Shown: piece by piece, positions 25,107 through 32,058 of the stretch
How positions within the stretch are numbered: position 1 is the first letter of the stretch
Layout of the letters: every line of letters starts with the position of its first letter
Assembly (NCBI GenBank): GCA_019239425.1
Contig: JAFAZX010000036.1
Coordinates: 62,001 to 126,000 of the forward strand
DNA: 64,000 nt
Source of the DNA: Acidobacteriota bacterium
Lineage (GTDB): Bacteria; Acidobacteriota; Blastocatellia; Pyrinomonadales; Pyrinomonadaceae
Direction of reading: 5' to 3'
Position numbers and translations under genes: made by a program
The notes under the pieces: model-generated
Told to the model about the DNA's origin: nothing
Databases searched by the model: none
The model's input: the letters and a program-made list of their open reading frames with translations, nothing else

Positions 25107-28094
25107 ATGTCCACTAAACTTTGCTCGGTCGTCATGCTGTTCGCACTCGCGGCCGGCGGCAGTGTTTCCGCGTCCCCCATCGACGTCTACCCTGCGCGGG
25201 CCGAGGGCTTCACGGCATCTTTGGACGGCGACTGGTTCTTCAAATACGTGCCAGCGCTCGACGCGAAGGCCGACGAGGGTTTTCATGCGCCGGACTTCGA
25301 CGTCTCGGCGTGGAAGACGATTCGCGTGCCGTCGAACTGGGAGCTGCAAGGCTTCGCCGAGCCGAGCTACGACCTTGCACTCAAGGACGGGCTCGGACTC
25401 TACCGCCGCACGTTCAGCGTCCCCGCGGCGTGGCACGTTGGCCGCCGCGTCTGCCTGCGTTTCGAGGGCGTGGCCTTCGGGTTCGAGGCGTGGGTCAACG
25501 GCCACCGGGTCGGCGCGTCTTCGGCGAGCGCCTACAACCCGCACACCTTCGACATCACCGACGCGCTCCGCAACGCGCCGGACGCCGACAACGTGCTCGC
25601 CGTGCGCGTCACGACGAAGCCGCACGGGTACGAGTTCGACGTGAACGACGACTGGGCGCTCTCCGGCATCTACCGCGACGTGACGCTCTTCTCCGTGCCC
25701 ACGACTTATGTGCGGGACATCGACACGCACACGACGCTCACACCCGAAGGCGCGGCCGACCTGCGCGTGGCCGTGACCGTGAGCCAGACGGAAGGTCAGG
25801 TTCGGGGAAGGCTGCTCGCGCCGGACGGCAGGGCGGTGCGCGACTTTGAGCTTTCGCGACAGGCGAACGGACGCTTCGAGTCGTCGGTGCGCATCTTGAA
25901 TCCGCGGCTCTGGACGGTCGAGACGCCCGCGCTCTACCGCCTACAGCTCTCGCTCTCTTCGGGGAGCAGGCCGCTGCAAAAGATCGAGGAGCGCATCGGC
26001 CTCCGCGAAATCTCCATCGTCGACGGCGTGCTCCGTCTCAACGGCCGCCCCATCAAGCTGCGCGGCGTAGACCACCACGACCTCGCGCCGGAGACCGGCC
26101 GCGCGATTACCGAGGAGGAGATGCGGCGCGATCTGGAATTGATGAAGCGGGGCAACGTCAACTTCGTGCGCACGTCGCACTATCCTCCGAACCGGCGGTT
26201 CATCGAACTCTGCGACGAGCTAGGGTTCTACGTCATGGACGAGGTCGCCATCGGCAAGGGCGAAGAGCACCTCGAAGACCCGGCCTACCGCGAGAACATC
26301 CTCGCGCGGGTCGAGCCGACCGTCACGCGCGACAAGAACCGCCCGTCCGTCATCGTCTGGAGCATCGGCAACGAGAACCCCCTGACGGAGGTCGAGCTGG
26401 AGGCCGGCCGCCGCGCCAAGCAGCTCGACCCGACGCGCCCCATCTGCTACCCGAAAATCGGGAGCTACTTCGCGCAGAACTACCAGCGCATCCCGGAGTT
26501 CGTGGACATCTACGCGCCGCACTACCCGACCAACGCGATGCTCCGCGACTACGCGCAGAAGTTGAAGCGCCCGACGATCTTCACCGAGTACGCGCACGCT
26601 TTGGGGCTGGCGACCGACCGCATAGAGGAGCAGTGGGAGTTTATGCAGGCGACGCCGCAGTTCGCGGGCGGAGCCATCTGGCACTTCATGGATCAGGGGA
26701 TTCTGCGTCGCAGCGCGCGGCCGGTCGACCGCGGCAAGCGCACGACGTACGTGTGGCTTGATAAGTCTCGCTACTACGACACGAACGGCAACGACGGCAC
26801 GGACGGCATCGTCTACTCCGACCGCACGCCGCAGACGGACTTCTGGGAGGCGCGCAAGGTCTATTCGCCGGTGCAGATTGCCGAAGCGTCCGCCGCGTTG
26901 AAGTCGGGCGCGCAGGAGGTCTCGCTCACGGTCGAGAACCGTTACGACTTCCGCGCGCTCAAGGGGATGAAGCTGGTCTGGTCTTTGCAACGCAACGGCG
27001 CGGAGCTGCGGCGCGGCGAAGTGGCTCTGCGCGCCCCCGCGCGCGAGAGAGAAAGCGTGCGCATCCCTCTGAACGTCCCCGGGGAGGCGGCCGAAGATGT
27101 CCTCGCCCTCAACCTGCGCTGCATAGACGAGGCGGGACGTCAGATTACGGAGCGCGCGGTGCGGCTTGAGCTGGCCGGGGCCGTCCGAGGCGCGTGGCCG
27201 AACGACCTGCCGTCCGCGGGCGCGCCCGAAGTGTCTGAGACCGAGTCCGAGATAAAGGTTCTACTCCCGCGTTGGACGGTCACGGTCGCGCGTCCGTCCG
27301 GCGTGCTCACGATTCGCGACCGCGCGGGGCGCGCCCTTGTCGAAGGGATTTACCCGCACCCCGGCCGCTTGATGACCATGGCCGAGGAGCGCAGCGCCAG
27401 AAGTAACGGCACCTGGCGCACGCCCACGCTCACGAAGCTCGAAGCGCCGGAGATAGAGGTGACGCGGCAGGGTTCCAACGTGCGCCTCTCGGTGCGGGGA
27501 CGTTACCCGCGGCCCGAAGCCGCCGAGCAGTCTTTCGTCGGGGGTTATCAGGCCGAGATAAGACCGAACGGCGCCATCGACGTCAGCTACGAGTTCGCGC
27601 CGACGAACGCGAAGGGCACGTTGACGGAGGCCGGGCTGTCGGTCGTGCTGCCGCAGGGGATGAGTGAGTTTCGCTGGATAGGGCAGGGGCCTTACAACGG
27701 CTATCCCGGCAAAGACCGGCTCAACGAGTTCGGCCTGTTTCACCTCAACCGCGAAGACCTGCGCTTTCAGGGGAACCGGCGCGGGACGGAGCTTGCGCTG
27801 CTGACGACGCCCGACGGCGCGGGCGTGGCGCTCGCGAGCGTGGCCGCCGACGTGGCGGTCGAGCGCGAAGGCGAGCGAACGCTCCTGAGTCACAACGCGG
27901 TCATCTCCGGCCTGGGCAACAAAGGCGTGGCGCCCGAGACGACCGTGGATTCGTCGAAGACAGAACGCGTCGCCGGGAGCTTCACGCTCGTGCCGCTCGA
28001 CGGCGCGTGGCCGGCGGCGCTGACGCGCTGGTTCGGCAAGCCTTCCGCCGCGCGCGAGGTCTTCCGACCGTTCTACCACAGCTACGACCAGTGA
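25107..28094 (+). CDS. Secreted GH2 beta-galactosidase-like enzyme
   Basis: A 995-aa GH2 protein from ATG 25107; the longer frame runs through the upstream repeat. A signal peptide fills the first ~22 residues (CSVVMLFALAAGGSVSASP). Domain order is jelly-roll sugar binding, immunoglobulin-like, TIM barrel, then beta-sandwich with a C-terminal Bgal small-chain-like domain. VIVWSIGNENPL carries the acid/base Glu (about 423) and TIFTEYAHALG the nucleophile Glu (about 493). LRGVDHHDLAPETGRA and NFVRTSHYPPNRRF are GH2 landmarks. The third glycoside hydrolase of the cluster, with the octamer repeat in front. Confidence 0.92.
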   Translation: MSTKLCSVVMLFALAAGGSVSASPIDVYPARAEGFTASLDGDWFFKYVPALDAKADEGFHAPDFDVSAWKTIRVPSNWELQGFAEPSYDLALKDGLGLYRRTFSVPAAWHVGRRVCLRFEGVAFGFEAWVNGHRVGASSASAYNPHTFDITDALRNAPDADNVLAVRVTTKPHGYEFDVNDDWALSGIYRDVTLFSVPTTYVRDIDTHTTLTPEGAADLRVAVTVSQTEGQVRGRLLAPDGRAVRDFELSRQANGRFESSVRILNPRLWTVETPALYRLQLSLSSGSRPLQKIEERIGLREISIVDGVLRLNGRPIKLRGVDHHDLAPETGRAITEEEMRRDLELMKRGNVNFVRTSHYPPNRRFIELCDELGFYVMDEVAIGKGEEHLEDPAYRENILARVEPTVTRDKNRPSVIVWSIGNENPLTEVELEAGRRAKQLDPTRPICYPKIGSYFAQNYQRIPEFVDIYAPHYPTNAMLRDYAQKLKRPTIFTEYAHALGLATDRIEEQWEFMQATPQFAGGAIWHFMDQGILRRSARPVDRGKRTTYVWLDKSRYYDTNGNDGTDGIVYSDRTPQTDFWEARKVYSPVQIAEASAALKSGAQEVSLTVENRYDFRALKGMKLVWSLQRNGAELRRGEVALRAPARERESVRIPLNVPGEAAEDVLALNLRCIDEAGRQITERAVRLELAGAVRGAWPNDLPSAGAPEVSETESEIKVLLPRWTVTVARPSGVLTIRDRAGRALVEGIYPHPGRLMTMAEERSARSNGTWRTPTLTKLEAPEIEVTRQGSNVRLSVRGRYPRPEAAEQSFVGGYQAEIRPNGAIDVSYEFAPTNAKGTLTEAGLSVVLPQGMSEFRWIGQGPYNGYPGKDRLNEFGLFHLNREDLRFQGNRRGTELALLTTPDGAGVALASVAADVAVEREGERTLLSHNAVISGLGNKGVAPETTVDSSKTERVAGSFTLVPLDGAWPAALTRWFGKPSAAREVFRPFYHSYDQ

Positions 28095-28199
28095 ACTCGT
28101 TCAGCGCGTCTTGATGAAGAGCTGACGCCGAGACGGCGCCCGAAAATTTAAAGCTTTATTGTTGGTGAAAAGGCGCGGGCGGTTAGTGTATAAAGGCGC

Positions 28200-28751
28200 G
28201 TGCGAGTTTTAGGCATCGACCCGGGGAGCGAGACGACGGGGTGGGGCGTGGTCGAGGGCGACGCGCGCCGCTACCGCCTCGTCGAGTTCGGCACGGTGAA
28301 GGCCAACCCGCGGCTGCGCTTCGCGGCGCGGCTCTTGAAGATACACGCGGGCGTCGAAGAGATCGTCGAGAAGTTCCGCCCCGAAGTGTGCGCCGTCGAA
28401 GAGTCCTTCTTCGCGGTCAACGCGCAGACGGCGCTCAAGCTCGGGCACGTGCGCGGCGTCATCCTGCTCGCGGCCGAGCGCGCCGGAGTCGAGATCGCGG
28501 AGTACGCGCCGCGCCTCGTCAAGCAGTCCGTGGTCGGCTACGGCGCGGCCGAGAAGCAGCAGGTGCAGGAGATGGTGCGCGTCCTGCTCAAGCTGAAGGA
28601 GCTGCCCGCGCCCTTCGACGCCTCGGACGCGCTGGCCGTCGCCCTCACGCACCTGCACCACGGCGGCCGGCCCGAAGTCTCGAAGGGCAAGGTCGCGCCC
28701 GCGCGCGCCAGGCTCGAAGCGCTCCTCGCCGCGAACCCGCGCCGCCGTTGA
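28200..28751 (+). CDS. ruvC: RuvC, Holliday-junction resolvase
   Basis: A 183-aa RNase H-like resolvase acting with RuvAB. The start is GTG 28200 (RVLGIDPGSETTGWGVVE, with catalytic Asp near residue 7). CAVEESFFAVNAQTALKLGHVRGV supplies the second catalytic Glu. The C-terminal acidic pair is in PFDASDALAVALTHLHH. Normal length. It stands alone; neither ruvA nor ruvB is in view. Confidence 0.96.
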   Translation: MRVLGIDPGSETTGWGVVEGDARRYRLVEFGTVKANPRLRFAARLLKIHAGVEEIVEKFRPEVCAVEESFFAVNAQTALKLGHVRGVILLAAERAGVEIAEYAPRLVKQSVVGYGAAEKQQVQEMVRVLLKLKELPAPFDASDALAVALTHLHHGGRPEVSKGKVAPARARLEALLAANPRRR

Positions 28752-28764
28752 AAGGCTGAACGAT

Positions 28765-28842
28765 GAACTAAGGATGGGTGCTGGGTGTTGGGTGTTGGGT
28801 GTTGGTTTTGTCTTCCCAGCACCCAGCACCCCTTCTTAGTTC
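28765..28842. repeat. Degenerate heptamer inverted repeat after ruvC
   Basis: Tandem GGGTGCT/GGGTGTT units from 28774 pair with CCCAGCA units at 28815-28831, and the outer flanks GAACTAAG (28765) and CTTAGTTC (ending 28842) extend the stem. It is a mutated relative of the 4320 and 9409 elements, placed just after the ruvC stop. Confidence 0.75.
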
Positions 28843-28912
28843 GTAGCTCATAATTTCCGACACCCCTCCGCCAAGGGATAACCTCAACCCGTCCCGACGA
28901 AGGAGGGAGGCC

Positions 28913-29494
28913 ATGCCTCGCACAGATCAGTCCGTTCTCTTCAAGCGAATCTTCGCCGCCTCGTTCATCCTGCTCTCAACCGTCTCCGCCGCCGAAGCAC
29001 AGAAGAGGCGACGACCGCCCGCGGGCGGCGGCGTGGCCGTCGTCGTGGACGAACGGCTCGCGGCCCTGCGCGACGCGCCGAGGCCGACGGCGAACCTTAT
29101 TCAGAGGCTCGGCCGCGGGCGCTTCGTCGCCGTCGCGGGCGAGCGCGCGTCCGGCGGCGTCGCGTACCTGCGCGTGCTCGTGACGAGCCGCACGTCGGGC
29201 TGGCTCCAGGCCGAAGCGGTCGTGCGCCCCTCTCGCGCGGGCGACGACGCGCGCCTGCTCCGTCTCGTAAGAGGTTCGACGGACTTCGACCGCCTCGCGC
29301 GTGCTTCGCTCCTGCTCGAATCCTTCCCGCGCACGGCGCTCCGGCCCGCGGCGCTGCTCATCTTCGGCGACGCGGCCGCCGAGGCCGCCGAGCGCCTGAC
29401 GCGCGAGGCGCGCCGCCGCCTCGACCCCGCGGAGATGCACGCGGGCGGCGCGACCGTCGAGAGCTACTTCCTCAACTACAACGGCCTCCCGTGA
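28913..29494 (+). CDS. Secreted SH3-like protein, 3' end replaced at the element junction
   Basis: A 193-aa protein preceded by AAGGAGGGAGG. Signal peptide 1-29 (cleavage after AEA). A bacterial SH3-type domain spans about 40-100 (LAALRDAPRPTANLIQRLGRGRF, then SGWLQAEAVV). A helical region follows. The last coding residues, ESYFLNYNGLP, end abruptly, and the last 19 bases are shared, on the other strand, with the serine recombinase gene. Similar secreted proteins, as I recall them, continue for dozens of residues past this YFLNYN motif, so the native 3' end has probably been displaced by integration. Confidence 0.7.
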   Translation: MPRTDQSVLFKRIFAASFILLSTVSAAEAQKRRRPPAGGGVAVVVDERLAALRDAPRPTANLIQRLGRGRFVAVAGERASGGVAYLRVLVTSRTSGWLQAEAVVRPSRAGDDARLLRLVRGSTDFDRLARASLLLESFPRTALRPAALLIFGDAAAEAAERLTREARRRLDPAEMHAGGATVESYFLNYNGLP

Positions 29495-29520
29495 TAATCG
29501 CAATCGACCAGACCAGGGGG
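29476..29520. other. Probable attachment junction (attL or attR) of the integrated element
   Basis: The 3' end of the SH3-like gene (29494) and the 3' end of the large serine recombinase gene (29476, opposite strand) overlap by 19 bases. Chromosomal character to the left and mobile-element character to the right meet here. Large serine recombinase genes usually abut their own attachment site. The exact crossover dinucleotide cannot be fixed without the other end, which is not in the window. Confidence 0.6.
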
Positions 29521-31038
29521 AGAGAAGTGGTAGGTTACATCCGCCCGTATTTCTCGTTTTCCGTCGGCGGTCGTGGCAGAGTTAATCGTGATACCTTCGA
29601 CCAGTCTGCGCATAATGCGACTTTTCGTTTCGGCATCTGCGTTGTCAACGAGCTTGCCGACCTCGCGGAGCACCGATTCGGCATCACGCAGCTTATCCTC
29701 ATTACCTTTGGACGATTCTGCACGATCCAAGAGCGTGGCGCGTTCGGCCTGCAAGCGCTCGACGGTCGCCCGAATACCCTCCATTTCGTCCGCGGCCTCT
29801 TCGTTACTAAATGTCCCCGAGGCCACACACCTCACCACCCGGTTCCGAGCGGCCTTCAACTTTTCTAAATCACGCTCGACACGTGCTAACTCTTCCTCTA
29901 CACCTCCCTGTGCGCCGCGAGCGGCCTTAATCCTCTCCGTGATCTGCTGGATGACAGACCGAGGATTGTGGAGAAATCCACTCAACTCAGCCCAGATAGC
30001 CGCCTCCAATTCGTCAGCGCGCACCTGTAAATTACCGCAGCCTTTCCTGATTGACTGGGCGCTGCATGAGCCACAATGGTAATAGCGGTACTCGACGCCC
30101 CGGTATACTTTGGTGCGGCCGCAGTATGAATATTTGCATACGCCACATTTGATCAGGGCCTTTAGAGCGTACACACGCTTAGAGTTTCGCCTGGAGTATT
30201 TGCCGTTAATCAAACGCTGGCGCTGCGCGGCTTCCCATTGGTCCTGGCTGATGATCGCGGGAACAGGTATGTATATGAGTTCTTCTTTTGGCCTGAGAAC
30301 GTATTTCTCGCGCCCGTCTTCGTAGTACGTCCGGCGTTTACCCCACCCACGACGACCCGCGTAAGACTCGTTGCGGATCATTGATAGAACAGTCACCTCA
30401 GACCACCGCTTCGCGATGCGTGGAGGTATGCCGCGGCGGGTCAATCCCGCGGCTATGTGAAAGCAGCTCTTTCCGGCGATGTATTCGGCGAAGATGAAGC
30501 GGACTACCTCGGCCTCGTCTTCCGAAACTAGCCACTTCTTGTCCGCCAGCTTGTACCCGTAAGGGGCCACACCGCCCAACATCTTCCCCTCTTTGGCTGC
30601 ACGCCTTTCCCCCGCCAACGTACGTTCCCGGATGACATCCTGCTCATGCTGCGCGAACCCGCCGAGCATAGTTACCATGAGGCGGCCGGCGGGAGTCTCG
30701 GACTCCACCATCTCAGTTACCGATCTGACAGCGACGCCGTGCTTCAGGAGGAACTCAATGACGTTGAGTATCTCCAGAGTTCTCCGTGCGAGTCGATCTA
30801 GGCGGTAAACGATAACCGTGCTGAATCGTTTGTCCAGCGCGTCTCTCAGCAACTCCGACCCGGCAGGCCGCCTGTAGAGCGGGATCATGCTCGTCACGCC
30901 GTCGTCGGCGTAGACGCGGTAGATGGGTAGGTCGTGGTTATTACAGTAACGGGTGGTCTCCACCCTCTGAGTTTCGATTGTATGCTTCTCCCTCTGTTCG
31001 TCCGACGAAACTCTGAGGTAAATAGCTACAGGTTTCAT
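29476..31038 (-). CDS. Large serine recombinase (integrase)
   Basis: A 520-aa recombinase. The catalytic domain opens IYLRVSSDEQ (nucleophile Ser11) with YRLDRLARRTLEILNVI and the GGFAQHEQDVIRERT helix E region. The recombinase domain is about 155-260, followed by a zinc ribbon (CGVCKYSYCGR and HCGSCSAQSIRKGC) and a coiled coil (about 370-460). The gene ends inside the disrupted SH3-like gene, so it is most likely the integrase that placed the element here. Preceded at 40 bases by a half-length resolvase-like gene in the same direction. Confidence 0.92.
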   Translation of the reverse strand: MKPVAIYLRVSSDEQREKHTIETQRVETTRYCNNHDLPIYRVYADDGVTSMIPLYRRPAGSELLRDALDKRFSTVIVYRLDRLARRTLEILNVIEFLLKHGVAVRSVTEMVESETPAGRLMVTMLGGFAQHEQDVIRERTLAGERRAAKEGKMLGGVAPYGYKLADKKWLVSEDEAEVVRFIFAEYIAGKSCFHIAAGLTRRGIPPRIAKRWSEVTVLSMIRNESYAGRRGWGKRRTYYEDGREKYVLRPKEELIYIPVPAIISQDQWEAAQRQRLINGKYSRRNSKRVYALKALIKCGVCKYSYCGRTKVYRGVEYRYYHCGSCSAQSIRKGCGNLQVRADELEAAIWAELSGFLHNPRSVIQQITERIKAARGAQGGVEEELARVERDLEKLKAARNRVVRCVASGTFSNEEAADEMEGIRATVERLQAERATLLDRAESSKGNEDKLRDAESVLREVGKLVDNADAETKSRIMRRLVEGITINSATTADGKREIRADVTYHFSPPGLVDCDYHGRPL

Positions 31039-31078
31039 GTGCGTTCTATCACTCCTACCTCAATTTTCTTTGAGTTGA

Positions 31079-31450
31079 CTAGCCCGCCAACTCGGAATTT
31101 GAGATGAAAGCAACAGCCCCCGGCTGGCTCACAGCCTCTACGGTGATGCCGAGTCGCTCGAAATGCTCGACCGCGCGCACCACGTCGGTGGCAGACCTGC
31201 CCAGACGGTCTAAAGTGCAGACCAATAGTTTATCGAACTTTCTCTCTGAGGCATCCGACATTAACCGCGAGCCTTCTGGGCGCGAAGCCAGTGGCTCGTA
31301 ACCGCCGACGCCGTTGTCTTCGTACTCTCGAAAGACGTTGAGACGGTGGCGATCACAGTATGCCGAAATGGCATTCCGCTGCGCTCGGAGAGAATCTTCC
31401 TCATCAGACCTCCGGAAGGTCGCGCTTCTGAGGTAAATGGCGACGGGCAT
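31079..31450 (-). CDS. Half-length resolvase-like protein with displaced catalytic Ser
   Basis: A 123-aa protein covering only the N-terminal resolvase fold (DNA invertase/resolvase catalytic subdomain). LLVCTLDRLGRSATDVVRAVEHFERLGI matches the conserved DRLGR segment. The nucleophile motif is altered: YLRSAT has Ser one position early and Ala where the canonical serine lies (RVS becomes RSA). The protein ends before helix E and the DNA-binding domain. It may be an inactive partner or directionality factor of the adjacent integrase, or a decaying fragment. Read on the same strand, upstream of the integrase. Confidence 0.7.
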   Translation of the reverse strand: MPVAIYLRSATFRRSDEEDSLRAQRNAISAYCDRHRLNVFREYEDNGVGGYEPLASRPEGSRLMSDASERKFDKLLVCTLDRLGRSATDVVRAVEHFERLGITVEAVSQPGAVAFISNSELAG

Positions 31451-31787
31451 TTCTTTTACCTTTCTTTCGGCGTGGGCCGTCCGGTGATGGCACGACTCTA
31501 TCTCCCTTGGCTCTCGTGGCCGGAAGCGGGGACGTATTAACGCGGTGCGGGGTCCTTGTTGCTGTACCGGGACTGGCCGGCGTGGGTGACGCCTGCTCGC
31601 CGCTTTGTGGCGGATTCACATCAGGAGATTCGGAGGGAGTCTCGACGACGATGAAATCCTTCGGGCGCGGCAAATCCTGCCGCCGCAGGCCGAGGAGTTC
31701 CTCACAGATCACGTCGATGAGAAGGTTCTCGTCGTTACCGTACTCGTGAGATACCGTGAGTCGTGTGTTCCGCAAGAGGTGCCCCAC
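31404..31787 (-). CDS. Hypothetical protein upstream of the recombinase pair
   Basis: A 127-aa frame from GTG 31787 overlapping the start of the half-resolvase gene by 47 bases. The first half is ordinary (NDENLLIDVICEELLGLRR, then RPKDFIVVETPSES); the second half is Pro/Ser/Arg-rich and basic, ending in RRKKGKRNARRH. It could be a small DNA-binding or accessory protein of the integration module. An in-frame upstream stop limits extension. No family recognised; the overlap makes it uncertain. Confidence 0.35.
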   Translation of the reverse strand: MGHLLRNTRLTVSHEYGNDENLLIDVICEELLGLRRQDLPRPKDFIVVETPSESPDVNPPQSGEQASPTPASPGTATRTPHRVNTSPLPATRAKGDRVVPSPDGPRRKKGKRNARRHLPQKRDLPEV

Positions 31788-32058
31788 CCAGCCCCCCAGC
31801 AGGCCGGTCGCAAAACATGGAGCGCCTCAAAACCGTTTCGGTGGCGAGAATCATGTAATCAACTCGCATTCTCGACCTCACTTTCGGCATTCGCCGGTGC
31901 TCCATAGTGTTTACGACCTCCGGGCTTGGCGTATACCCGCGCGGTACGGGTCCGCTCCCGGAAGGTGTACATCCTCTTGTGGGAGTAGAATATAGCCCGT
32001 CCTCACCCCTGTCAAAACAAAATTTCATGGCCGCGTCGAACTGGCTGGCCTGCGGCAG

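Noticed and set aside
31735..32028. Minus-strand 97-codon frame between recombinase and primase genes
   Set aside because: Composition is Pro/Gly/Arg-rich with no domain or ribosome-binding site; it overlaps the better supported frame 31,404-31,787.
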